Shown piece after piece: positions 37,201 through 41,704 of a DNA stretch of 64,000 bases. The DNA is from WLWS01 sp965243105. Its GTDB lineage: Bacteria > Pseudomonadota > Gammaproteobacteria > Eutrophobiales > Eutrophobiaceae. The number at the start of each line of letters is the position of its first letter. Within the stretch, counting starts at the first letter, position 1. Below the pieces are notes generated by a model. It was given only the letters and a program-made list of their open reading frames with translations. It did not search any database and had not been told where the DNA came from. Where the stretch lies: NCBI GenBank assembly GCA_965243105.1, contig CBDEUC010000003.1, positions 2,046,001 to 2,110,000 on the forward strand, given 5' to 3'. A program made the translations under genes and the position numbers.

Positions 37201-38072
37201 TTATCGTTGGATCTTCCTTTGCCAATGCGGGTACCGGTAAAAGTCACCTCATATTTGGACATGACCTAACTGGTAATATCGATTTTGCAGGGACGAGTGC
37301 CAATGACAATCTTACTGGTACAAGTACAGATGAAAATCTACTTGGATCCCAGGGTAACGACACCCTCGACGGTGGTGCAGGCAACGACGTGCTCAAGGGC
37401 GGAGCGGGTGACGACATCCTCGTTTTTGATTCGGCGGATACCCTCAAGATTGATGGCGGCAGTGGCCTGGACACCTTGCGGTTTGATGGTGCCGGTGAAA
37501 GCCTGGATCTTACAAACATCTCCAACCTGCGTTACCAGGGCATTGAGCGTTTCGAACTCACTGGCACGGGGAATAACAGCCTGGATCTTGATATTCGCGA
37601 TGTGCTTGCTCTCCCGGACGCGGCGAATGCTTTCCTTGCTGTCGGTACGAAGCAGGTCCTTGTCGATGGCGATAGCGGTGATACCGTCAATTTCGATGGC
37701 GTCGATTTAAACCTGGTTCTTGATACCAAGGTGTTCAATGGTGAGACCTACAACTCGGTCATGGCCGAAGGTATTGCTGGCGAGCTACTTATTCACCAGG
37801 ATCTATCGGCTTCTTTTGTTACCACGGGCGAGATAAATATCAATTCCAATTCTTTTACATCCTCGGGGGCATTGGAGTTTTCCAGTGGTCAATTGATCAG
37901 CGGAACATCCTCTGGAACTACAGTTACTTCCGGAAGCGGAGGTTCACTGTCCATTTCTTCGACGGGTGATACCACGGTAATTAGTGGCAACGAATTGACA
38001 GGCACGATTGTCATTCCGGATATAACCAGTCAAATTATCGTCGAGACTGATATCATCCTGGCGACTGTTTAG
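19278..38072 (+). CDS. Giant secreted multidomain RTX protein, 6264 residues: serralysin-like domain, RTX, and seven FG-GAP heptad blocks
   Basis: An intact 18.8-kb frame encoding about 630 kDa. Residues 1 to about 240 are a serralysin/M10-type metalloprotease domain with the zinc motif HELGHALGLKH (155-165) and the following PLDILAIQELYGAN. The Met-turn position reads YSVLTS (Leu191), so activity is doubtful. Residues about 300-640 are M10 C-terminal-type RTX repeats (SYxLGxxQENLxLxGT). Seven supermodules of about 796 residues follow. Each holds seven FG-GAP repeats and an RTX block with a beta-rich tail, and the first six are followed by a linker of about 120 residues (TDLGSLSLSQTTGL type). 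The C-terminus has no RTX and is Ser/Thr-rich, ending DIILATV, consistent with a type I signal. There is no LapA-like retention module. Probable giant adhesin, matrix or predation/attachment protein. Confidence 0.85.
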   Translation: MAARAITVSSTGDARIDVLLGGQAWRPATSGKTILTVAYYNDGGTWSASERPLLLQALKAWENVANIDFKFTTTTSSFRNARADLAITATGNDLHRFEEAAGIAFYPFNSAFTGSLLGRSYTGNQYPNAGGDVFFDDPVTGSYVPGNFDYFVLLHELGHALGLKHPHEQEGVFPAAVGSLRKYDSINYSVLTSPFAEDSLAAAPPSDHYGWSATPMPLDILAIQELYGANTTFHAGNDTYILQANDLRHTVWDAGGKDRIDASQLTEGITLSLAPGALNFYGNGAMKAIAFNVTLENVLGTDFNDRLTGNNARNVLHGEGGNDLIYGGRGNDFLVGGEGNDVLIGNAGRDRLFGQGGDDTYYIDSGTEINKNIVDPGIDKVLTTVSYRLGEHQENLVLRGTRNLRAIGNNEDNILTGNRGANRLLGFDGDDILDGGAGRDVLIGGRGNDTYILTHSTEVAKSKLDAGIDTINSSFSYVLGAHQENITLRTSKNINAIGNSSDNILIGNNGSNLINGAAGDDFLDGRGGVDRLFGKDGNDIYIIDNAGEISKTAIDNGFDEVRSTVSYTLGDQQESLTLLGTDNIDATGNDSNNVIVGNTGVNVLSGLGGDDFLVTGSFLDTINGGTGTDTLVLTAGDKILNLGTANIQQVEVIDLNFPQNYTLVFDEASIQSINPDTSKIQIKGGANSGLEFDIASWTNNGSSIIDGLGFTEYQKGSAVIQVQNALSIRLAVTDIQLGTLDGSNGFSIDGVTRHDNSGYTVSGAGDFNNDGFADVIIGARLSDVNNSNAGTSYVVFGNGSGFSSTLELSGLDGSNGIQINGFSTNGQSGYSVSSAGDVNNDGIDDIIVGAPFTSAPDGPGGESYVVFGRSTGFTASFELSSLDGTNGFKINSVNTGDNLGVSVSSVSDFNGDGLSDLVIGARRADPNGSVDAGETYIVFGKDSGFSSSIDLADINGTDGFKLNGISGGDYSGHSVSTAGDVNGDGFADLIIGARGVNGNGSDTGESYVLFGGASSIYQDIDFSALDGSIGFKLTGINVSDDSGYSVSGAGDVNGDGFDDIVIGARAADPNGSSSGEAYVVFGKNTGFTSSIDLSNLDGTNGFQMHGLYAGDSLGFSVSRAGDFNADGVDDLLVSAVGADRNDFGSGSTYLIFGTTSGFDAEVDLNTLAQNREGIVIEGVARNDHSGSSVAAAGDVNGDGFDDIVIGAPGADAGDTDTGKSYVVFGRSNNANSGLIGGTGNDILSGTLSDEILIGGAGEDILDGAGGTDVLIGASGDDILVFDGTDELRVDGGSGIDTLRFDGANQSLDLVSNRTSPFESIEIISLEGSGANSLLLDKLALVNLSESSNTLQVSGGADDAVTLVGNFINTGSLVINGQNYTEYTDGTAIAHVQDSISSLTFIADDNAAPAALVPADLATSLLVSTDLMVDGLKVVDIDAGMNEVEITLTTDIGTLSLGQTTNLVFSTGDGTEDASIIFRGNIDDVNAALAGVTFQKSFGLATVSLGIDDLGSTGTGGALVDAESFTINTRQELILSELDGFNGFSLNGIAFNDQSGGSVAAAGDINGDGLGDFIIGAPESDANGNRSGESYVVFGTSAPTPSTIELSSLDGTNGFSISGTHSDQFFGYSLSAAGDVNNDGIGDLLIGAPELLGNTGESGGSFVVFGSSSGFSSSIDLATLDGSNGLFIDGIVVGDDSGISVSGAGDVNGDGVNDLIIGASSATANGSRSGESYVVFGKAGAYDATLDLSTLDGTNGFHLNGVDANDFSGISVSSAGDINGDGYDDVVVGAYRADPNGLSNGETYVVYGRNAGFDASLELNSLDGTTGFSVEGIGLGDDLGRNVSNAGDVNGDGIGDLIIGARHADSGGNNSGESYVLFGNTSGFSSTVDLSSLDGSDGYKIIGANSEDRSGHSVSSAGDVNGDGYDDIIIGAYAADPSGNGSGESYIVFGKASGFGASLDLSSLNNSSGIILEGINANDLSGKAVSGAGDINGDGFDDILVGAPLADPNFSNSGQSYVVFGKDFREEADLVGTMGDDILAGSSADEILVGGLGDDILDGAEGNDVLIGAAGDDVLVFDSVDQLRVDGGSGVDTLRFDGAGQNLDLIAERNGPIEGIEIIDLTGSGSNTLTLDTLSLVSLSDISNTLQISGNADDVVTLEGHFVNTASLVIDGQNYSEYTNGVAVALVQDAISSLTILAPPNIAPESLTPEDITSSALVSTDLVISGLGVSDLDAGALPVQVTLSTDLGSLSLSQVSGLSFSAGDGTTDMLMSFTGNLADINAALSNATFQKEFGVATITLTVDDLGNSGSGGALQDSESFTIDSVLSLSFNRLDGANGFTINGVDAGDNSGFSVSSAGDVNGDGLDDLMIGARRADPVDDDNGETYIVFGQSSGFPATFELSSLDGSNGFVLTGINRDDFSGQSISTAGDINNDGFSDLLIGAWGADPNGSQSGESYIVFGKASGYSASIALDLLDGSNGFQLNGIDPDDASGISVSTVGDINTDGLADIIIGAWGADPNGSQSGESYVVFGKTSGFETSLDLAGLNGANGFRINGKAAFDVSGFSVASAGDVNGDGIDDVIIGAFGAQGGDPFQSAAGESYIVFGKKGGFEANFELSSLDGSNGFQVNGIVRNDNSGVSVSSAGDVNGDGIDDIIIGADEASTANGSDSGESYVVFGSDSGFSATFELSSLDGSNGFQIDGASQYDEVGHSVSFAGDMNGDGYDDLIIGSRYADPGGSRSGESYVLFGKPSGFSSLVDLSALNIADGIFLHGANPDDQSGHSVSAAGDINGDGFDDVIIGAKYADPAGKGGAGESYLIYGKDFRNEADYIGTAGIDNLTGTGSNENLIGGLGDDILDGAGGNDVLIGGAGDDVLVLDLADTVRVDGGHGIDTLRFDGAGQSLDLKTNRSSAFENFEIIDFDGSGANTLILDTQALLYLSDTSNALQISGGADDSLSLEGNFFNNGATVINGQNFTEYTDGNAVVHVQDTIGSVSFVLGPNDAPAVVVPLALTTSQLGPSGLILDGLEIIDSDAGPNDVEISFSTDIGSLSLSQTTGLVFTSGDGTEDSAMIFRGTLTDINAALNGAVYHKEFGMATLTLAVDDLGSSGTGGPLSDSESFTVTSNLIMSLDQLDGSNGYSINGIAQGDNSGISVSSAGDINNDGLDDIIIGAHFADPGGVIGAGQSYVVFGQQSGHPASLDLSSLDGTNGFQINGIFQSDLSGRPVSSAGDVNNDGIDDLLIGASEADATAVNSGAAYVIFGGGSYGSSFELSSLDGSNGFQLNGINAGDRAGFSLSAAGDINGDGIADLLIGAPNADPDGHNAKGESYVVFGQDGGFSASLDLANLNGNNGFVVQGVDFNDESGNAVSMAGDVNGDGIDDLIIGAWRADEPNTDSGESYVVFGKSSGFDASIKLSDLDGNNGFRLRGIDGNDLSGMSVSGAGDINGDGLDDLIIGAFFADANGSQSGESYVVFGNDIGFSSSIDLSGLDGTNGFQVNGILARDFSGVSVSSAGDVNGDGYGDLLIGAHSADSNGNDSGESYLVFGKSTGFGSSLELSSLGGSDGAIIRGVSVGDNSGRSVSSAGDINGDGFDDVLIGAYRSSINGSTAGQSYVIFGGDYLGEIDFKGGSGNDVLIGSGADEVLIGAQGDDILEGGGGNDVLIGAAGDDILVYDSADQLRVDGGSGTDTLRVDGSGQVLDLISDRATHIEGVEVIDLDGTGANALLLDTLALVSLSDNDNTLRIGGGADDAVTLRGGFINSGTVLINGQNYTEYSDGVAIAQVADSISSVTLVQDINNAPVSIVPADLTTSMLVLTDLSIDGLHVFDVDAGSDNVEVTLSTDLGSLSLSQTTGLTFSNGDGSEDSSMTFSGSISDINLALDGVTYQKHFGLATVTLAVDDLGNNGTGGALQDSESFTINSEYVLSLADLETGSGFTLNGMDSNSRSGRSVSSAGDVNGDGFDDVIIGAYHAVGAVPAAGESYVVFGEATGVPAQVELASLDGTNGFILNGIDNGDDSGFSVSSAGDINNDGFDDLLIGAPEGDAGGGSSGETYVVFGKAAGFAATLELSLLDGINGFQVTGQDTSDRLGFSVSSAGDMNGDGLADMLIGARTAEGGGGVRGETYVVFGNENGYGDELDLNKLNGVNGFQINGIADGDASGSTVSAAGDVNGDGIDDVIIGAYLANPTSDDEGQTYIVFGKTEIFDKSLDLASLDGTNGFILNGVDVNDFSGRSISSAGDINGDGVADIIIGANEADPNGSRSGESYVLFGQAGGFVSSINLADIDGVNGFTVNGAGYNHHSGYAVSGAGDVNADGLDDLLIGAHGTGESYVIYGRTAGFSASIELSGLGPADGFVLKASPGISAGRSVSGAGDVNGDGYDDIIIGAPFADPNNFNAGESYLVYGNNFSGDVDYAGTAGDDSLSGTAANESLVGGLGDDLLDGAGGSDVLIGAAGDDVLVYDAADTLRVDGGSGLDTLRFDGAGQSLDLVSDRSTPINGIEIIELDGSGANSLFLDKLSLVSLSDTSNMLRISGGADDAVSLKGHFVNSGSVIINGLNYTEYSDGVAVAQVQDAINSLTLLQGDNQGPASLVPNAQETSQVLLADFVIPDLQVFDADSGANHLEVTLGTDLGSLSLSQATGLIFSVGDGVEDTTMTFRGSVTDVNAALAGTTFQKEFGVATVTLSVDDLGNSGAGGASQDSESFTINTRPELVLNQLDGIGGFQIDGIAADDSSGLSVASAGDVNGDGFDDFIIGATSADPNGNFSAGESYVVFGAASGFPTSFSLFDLDGSNGFKLSGINSADGSGRSVSGVGDINNDGLSDILVGAPSADPNGSASGQAYIIYGSSSGFSPNIDLSGLDGINGFQINGIDSGDELGGSVSHAGDVNGDGLADMIIGARGGDANGNVSGESYLVFGQANGFGSTLELSGLNGVNGVQLNGIDAVDFSGHSVSNAGDVNGDGVDDLIIGAYRADPNGSDSGESYVVFGKTGNFSESIELSALDGSNGFILNGIDFGDNSGYSVSTAGDINGDGIDDLIIGAWRADPTPGDTGESYVVFGQTGGFTTSIELSALDGTNGFQLNGVAQTDRSGVSVSTAGDINADGYDDIIIGSYLADPNGTESGESYIVFGKASGYTATFDLADVDGSNGIVVEGASFRDWSGWAVSNAGDVNGDGYEDVIIGAREADVGDVIDAGKSYLLFGRDFRSDVDFEGTAGDDMLGGTAADEALVGGLGDDVLDGSAGNDVLIGAAGDDVLVYDAADRTRVDGGSGMDTLRVDTAGQVIDLVADRTTPIEGIEIIDLNGSGANSLLLDKLALVSLSDTSNVLRISGGADDGVSLTGHFVNTGSVVIDGQSYTEYSDGAAIAQVQDSILSITLLDGPNDAPISLVPDSLTTSMLVFSDFSIPNLGIYDSDARGADIEVTLSTDLGSLSLGQTTGLNFTAGDGIEDMMMTFTGSLSDINGALSGSSFQKEFGLATVTLLVDDLGSSGTGTALSDSKSFIINSNYVLKSDDLDGTNGFTINGINQDDRSGRSVSSAGDINDDGYDDILIGAYQADPGGSSQSGQSYVVFGSASGFSSSFELSTLDGSNGFSMNGIDVDDNSGLSVSAAGDLNSDGIDDLVIGAFGGDAGDTNSGESYVLFGKSTAFSSSIELSSLDGSNGFQINGIDSADNSGVSVSNAGDINGDGYDDLIVGANGADANGINSGESYVIFGDAAGFSASIDLSTLDGTNGFKLNGIQSADSSGISVADAGDVNGDGIDDLLIGANRASPASSSSGEAYVVFGKADGFSASVNLSNLDGSNGFELTGIGSHTRAGTSVSSAGDINGDGYSDILVGANGADTTNGSNTGQIYVIFGKQDGFSASTALHTLDGSNGFIINGESQNDNSGLSVSGAGDVNGDGFDDIIIGALLADAPNSDSGKGYVVFGKASGFSTVFELSALSTNGGYIIEGSEISARTGISVSGAGDIDGDGLDDVIVGSSFANAGTGKSHLIFGHDLTGNIDFAGTSANDNLTGTSTDENLLGSQGNDTLDGGAGNDVLKGGAGDDILVFDSADTLKIDGGSGLDTLRFDGAGESLDLTNISNLRYQGIERFELTGTGNNSLDLDIRDVLALPDAANAFLAVGTKQVLVDGDSGDTVNFDGVDLNLVLDTKVFNGETYNSVMAEGIAGELLIHQDLSASFVTTGEININSNSFTSSGALEFSSGQLISGTSSGTTVTSGSGGSLSISSTGDTTVISGNELTGTIVIPDITSQIIVETDIILATV
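20196..21190 (+). repeat. RTX / M10 C-terminal type repeats following the protease domain
   Basis: Four rounds alternate nonapeptide turns (GGEGNDVLIG, GGAGRDVLIGG) with a longer strand motif of the form DTYxIDxxxEIxK...SYxLGxHQENLxLxGT. This is the repeat found after serralysin catalytic domains and in many secreted hemolysin-type proteins. It separates the protease domain from the FG-GAP supermodules and should be a calcium-stabilised beta-solenoid. Confidence 0.8.
21495..38060 (+). repeat. Seven-fold supermodule array: 7 x 7 FG-GAP repeats, RTX blocks and six linker domains
   Basis: FG-GAP blocks begin at about 21495, 23886, 26271, 28671, 31059, 33420 and 35811. The spacings are 2391, 2385, 2400, 2388, 2361 and 2391 bases, all multiples of three. 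Each block has exactly seven AGDxNxDGxxD repeats (49 in total; a few cores vary). RTX segments follow at about 22975, 25360, 27765, 30150, 32510, 34905 and 37285, each with a DTLRxDGxxQxLDL beta-rich tail. Linker domains lie at about 23488-23865, 25870-26250, 28270-28650, 30660-31040, 33020-33400 and 35412-35790. The seventh repeat of each block has its own sequence character, so whole blocks were duplicated rather than single repeats. Confidence 0.85.
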
Positions 38073-38079
38073 AAAGCGG

Positions 38080-39405
38080 TTACCTCTCGCGCAGGGCTCG
38101 AGCTTTTGCCCGGTTGATCGGTTTCAGCAGGTACTCCATGACAGTCTTGTTACCGGTAAGAATGTCCACCTCGGTGGCCATGCCCGGGATGATGGGCAAG
38201 GGATTTGCTTCGCTGCCAAGGTTGGTTTTTTCCGTCACAAGACGTACTTGGTAGTAGCGTTCGCCTTTTTCATCGGTGATAGTATCGGCGCTGATGTGCT
38301 CAAGTTTTGCCGGCAGTCCCCCATAGATGGCAAAGTCATAGGCCGTGATCTTCACCAGTGCATCCTGTCCCGGCCTGAGGAATGCAATGTCGGAAGGCCT
38401 GATGTCAGCTTCAACCAGCAGGGCATCCTCGGTGGGTACGATTTCTACGAGATCCATTCCGGGTTGTATCACGCCGCCAATAGTGTTGATCTTAATCTGT
38501 TTAACAGTACCGCGGGCAGGAGAAAGTATCTCCGTTCGCTTGACACGATCCTCAAGTGCGCGGCTGCTCTCACCCAGGCTCGATAATTCCGTGCGCGCCA
38601 GGTTGAGTTCCGACTGTGCCTGGCTGACGAACTGGTTTTTTCTTTCGTTTATTCTTCTTTTTGCTTCTTCAATGGAAGATTCGATACGGGGTATGGCAAG
38701 ACGATTGTTTTCAAGCTGTCCGGCAAGTTCATTCACATCCCGTTCCAGTCGCAATAACTCCACTTCTGACATGGCACCTTCGGCCACCAGGGGCCTCGTA
38801 ATATCAAGTTCCTTCTTTGCCAGCTGGTAACTTCGCTCTAGTTTTTTCTGTTCAGCATTGACGCCCTTAAGCTCTTGTTCTCTTTGCTTTTTTTGCTGTT
38901 CAAGAATATCCAGGCTACTGCTGAGTTCGCGCTGGCGAGAGATAAAAAGTGCGTGTTCATTGCTGAGTGCCTGTACAAGTTCATCGTCTTCGCCCGTGTC
39001 ACCAGGCTGGAATTCGTCACCATTCACTTCTGCAGTGAGTCGCTGAACCCTCGCCTCAAGTGCAGAAGCCTGCAACCTGTTATCACGAAACGAAGATAGA
39101 AACTGGGTATTGTCTATACGCATCAGCACCTGGTCTTTATCGACAATGTCGCCCTCTCTTACCAGTACATCAGAAAGAATACCGCCTTCAAGATTCTGTA
39201 CTACCTGCGTCTGGCTTGAGGGGATGACCCGGCCGGTTCCCCGAGTGACTTCATCCAGCCTGGCAAAGTTTGCCCACACCAGGCCCGAGATAATGAATAG
39301 TGCACTGAGCCAGAGGATCAGGTGGCCAACGGAAAAACTGCTGCCGGGTACAAGCAGTGCCGCATTCTTGCGGCGATTGTCGTCAAACCAGTCAGAAGAA
39401 CTCAT
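38080..39405 (-). CDS. HlyD-family membrane fusion protein of type I secretion (LapC type)
   Basis: A 441-residue periplasmic adaptor. A single membrane anchor lies around residues 27-46 (HLILWLSALFIISGLVWANF). A lipoyl-like half follows (EGGILSDVLVREGDIVDKDQ), then a long coiled coil (about 75-285, rich in QQKKQREQEL and AKRRINERK stretches). The second lipoyl/beta-barrel half contains GTVKQIKINTIGGVIQPGMDLVEIVP. It joins the ABC exporter to the TolC-like channel. It starts 5 bases after the ABC gene. Its stop lies only 7 bases from the stop of the convergent giant gene, leaving no room for a terminator between them. Confidence 0.93.
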   Translation of the reverse strand: MSSSDWFDDNRRKNAALLVPGSSFSVGHLILWLSALFIISGLVWANFARLDEVTRGTGRVIPSSQTQVVQNLEGGILSDVLVREGDIVDKDQVLMRIDNTQFLSSFRDNRLQASALEARVQRLTAEVNGDEFQPGDTGEDDELVQALSNEHALFISRQRELSSSLDILEQQKKQREQELKGVNAEQKKLERSYQLAKKELDITRPLVAEGAMSEVELLRLERDVNELAGQLENNRLAIPRIESSIEEAKRRINERKNQFVSQAQSELNLARTELSSLGESSRALEDRVKRTEILSPARGTVKQIKINTIGGVIQPGMDLVEIVPTEDALLVEADIRPSDIAFLRPGQDALVKITAYDFAIYGGLPAKLEHISADTITDEKGERYYQVRLVTEKTNLGSEANPLPIIPGMATEVDILTGNKTVMEYLLKPINRAKARALRER

Positions 39406-39410
39406 GATGA

Positions 39411-41576
39411 TTAATTTTCCTGCTGGGCCTGGCCCGCGTTAGCCTGGGCATTTGACGCCAGTGCCTCGATAACTTTCTGCTTTGGACCGTCAGCAACAAC
39501 ACGACCCTTGTCGATGACAATCAGGCGATTGACGAGCGCAAGGGGTGTTGACTTGTGTGTTGCCATGACCAGGGTGCGTGTACCAAGCCACTCGTGAAAC
39601 TGTCGAAGAAAACGATCCTCGGTGGTGCTGTCAAAAGTATTGGTTGGCTCATCCAGCAACACCATGGAAGGATCACGAAGGACAGTTCTTGCCATGGCAA
39701 TGGCCTGTCGCTGACCACCTGAAAGGTTCATGCCACGTTCGCCAACCTGTAGATCAAACCCGTGAGGATGTTGATTTAGAAAATCCGTGATGCCCGCGAT
39801 GTCGGCGGCGCGTAGTATGCCAGTGTCATCAGCATGGTTAACACCAAGCACGATGTTGTCTTTTACTGAACCGCTGAAAAGAACAATATCCTGCGGTGTT
39901 GCTCCGATATTGTTGCGCAGGTCAGCCGGATCAATTTGGCGAATGTCTGTGTCATCAATAAGCACGTTGCCCGAGGCAGGCTCGTAAAATCCCTGAATGA
40001 GCTTTTGTATGGTGCTTTTACCTGAACCGATTCTTCCAACTATTGCGACACGTTCGCCGGGTTCGATCCTGAAGCTGACATCCTCCAGTGTATTGATTTC
40101 CTCGCCGGGGTAACTGAAACGGACATTTTGAAATTCAATACGGCCTTTGAGCCTGTCCCTTTGCAAAAATGCATCGCGGTTGCCGCGTTCTGTAGGCATT
40201 TTCATAATGCCATCAAGCGAACCATAGGCGGACACGGACTGGTGAAAGCGAGTTAACAGGCTTGCAACCTGTGCCATGGGTGCAAGAGCACGACCGCTGA
40301 GGATGGAACAGGCAATCAGGCCTCCCATGGTCATGTTGCCCGAAGTAATCTGGTAGACACCGGCTATGATCAGGAGGATATAGGCACCCTGGCTGATCAG
40401 TTGCGAGCTGTTGGTGATAAGAGTAGTTAGCTTGCGTGATTGCACCTTGAGGTTGGCGAGGGTTTCAACCTGTTCTTCCCATCGACGCTGGACAGTACCT
40501 TCCGCCTTCAAAGACTTGATAGCTTCAAGACCCGAAATTGTTTCAACCAGCCCGGCGTGTTTACGCGAAGAATCCTGGAAGGTCTGCTGAATAACGCGCC
40601 TTAACGGCACCTGCATCAGTAGCCCAAAAACCAGCGATATGATGACTGCGATGGCGGGTACCCAGGCGATAAAGCCGCCGATATTGGCAATGATCAATAT
40701 GAATAACAGCACGAAGGGGAGGTCAATCAGAACCGTGATAGTGGTGGAAGTAAAAAACTCCCTGAAGGTATCAAACTCCATCAGGTTGTTAACAAAGGAA
40801 CCTGTTTTACCGGGACGATGATCCATCTTGATCCCAAGCACGTGCTCAAAAATAGTTCGCGATAACACTATATCGCTGTAACGACCAGCGCTGTCTATGA
40901 AATGACTGCGCAGCGTTTTCATGGTGATATCAAATAACAGTACGATGGTTACACCGCTGGCAAGGACCCACAGCGTTTCGATTGCGTGGTTGGGTACGAC
41001 GCGATCGTACACGTTCATCACGAACATCGGTACGGCGAGGGCAAACAGGTTAATTAACAGTGAAGCGACAATGACTTCGGCATAGATACGCCAGAGCTTT
41101 TTCATGGTGCCCCAGAACCAGTGCTCGCGGAATACGCCCGAGGCATCATCAAAGCCGTAAATGGGTTTCAGGGTCAGGACGTAGCCTGAATACTCGTTGG
41201 CAATATTCTCAATTGAACTGTTGCCCGGGCTCTCTCCTGGCCGACTAAGTTTAAGTTCACCACTATCCGTGACACCATGAACGACACAGGCTTGCTTGTT
41301 TTTTAACAGTAATACCAGTGGAAGGGTTTGCTGATGAATACGTTCAAGCCCCAGTTCGACAAGTTCGCTGCTGTAGCCGGCGCGTTGCGCCGCACGAATA
41401 AACAATTCAGGTGAACTTTGTTCGTCCTCGAGGGGAAGTCCGGCCAGCAGTGTTTCCGCAGAACGTGGTTTTTCGTAATGCTGCGTGATGATGGCAAGGC
41501 ACTCTGCCAGCACGTCATGCTCAGCAACAGGGGCATCCTGCTCAAGATCCCTGGAACCTGCTTGCTGTTGTTCCAT
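39411..41576 (-). CDS. Type I secretion ABC exporter with C39-like domain (LapB type)
   Basis: A 721-residue protein with three parts. Residues about 20-145 form a C39-peptidase-like domain lacking the catalytic Cys (ECLAIITQHYEKPRS in place of the active-site segment), which in this family binds RTX substrate. A six-helix membrane domain spans about residues 165-440. The nucleotide-binding domain has Walker A GRIGSGKST (about 512), signature NLSGGQRQA (about 615) and Walker B MVLLDEPTN (about 636). It should energise export of the two giant RTX proteins across both membranes together with the fusion protein and TolC-like channel. The LapB-like sequence style suggests adhesin rather than toxin export. 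Confidence 0.93.
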   Translation of the reverse strand: MEQQQAGSRDLEQDAPVAEHDVLAECLAIITQHYEKPRSAETLLAGLPLEDEQSSPELFIRAAQRAGYSSELVELGLERIHQQTLPLVLLLKNKQACVVHGVTDSGELKLSRPGESPGNSSIENIANEYSGYVLTLKPIYGFDDASGVFREHWFWGTMKKLWRIYAEVIVASLLINLFALAVPMFVMNVYDRVVPNHAIETLWVLASGVTIVLLFDITMKTLRSHFIDSAGRYSDIVLSRTIFEHVLGIKMDHRPGKTGSFVNNLMEFDTFREFFTSTTITVLIDLPFVLLFILIIANIGGFIAWVPAIAVIISLVFGLLMQVPLRRVIQQTFQDSSRKHAGLVETISGLEAIKSLKAEGTVQRRWEEQVETLANLKVQSRKLTTLITNSSQLISQGAYILLIIAGVYQITSGNMTMGGLIACSILSGRALAPMAQVASLLTRFHQSVSAYGSLDGIMKMPTERGNRDAFLQRDRLKGRIEFQNVRFSYPGEEINTLEDVSFRIEPGERVAIVGRIGSGKSTIQKLIQGFYEPASGNVLIDDTDIRQIDPADLRNNIGATPQDIVLFSGSVKDNIVLGVNHADDTGILRAADIAGITDFLNQHPHGFDLQVGERGMNLSGGQRQAIAMARTVLRDPSMVLLDEPTNTFDSTTEDRFLRQFHEWLGTRTLVMATHKSTPLALVNRLIVIDKGRVVADGPKQKVIEALASNAQANAGQAQQEN

Positions 41577-41669
41577 TAAACGATTTCCATGGTGATGAAC
41601 TTGCGCGATTCAAATTTCACGCTGTCATTTTAATGGATAATCACCAACAGGGTGCATTAATTAATGTGT

Positions 41670-41694
41670 AAAACCGCCATTCGCAGCCGGTTTT
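41670..41694 (-). terminator. Candidate intrinsic terminator after the FAD hydroxylase gene
   Basis: AAAACCG at 41670-41676 pairs with CGGTTTT at 41688-41694 around an 11-base loop. The A/T ends give a short U-tract in either direction. It lies 11 bases beyond the stop of the minus-strand hydroxylase gene and upstream of the ABC exporter gene, so it would insulate the secretion genes. Confidence 0.5.
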
Positions 41695-41704
41695 TCGAGA
41701 CTGG

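Noticed and set aside
21495..37265. Regularly spaced repeats that could suggest a CRISPR array or tandem satellite
   Set aside because: The repeats are protein-coding, in frame throughout, of 60-75 codons each and with periods that are multiples of three. No short direct repeats with unique spacers are present.
11000..38000. Many long open frames antisense to or out of frame with the two giant genes, rich in Pro, Ser and Arg
   Set aside because: They mirror the repetitive DNA of the FG-GAP and RTX codons, repeat with the same period, and have no ribosome binding sites or recognisable domains.
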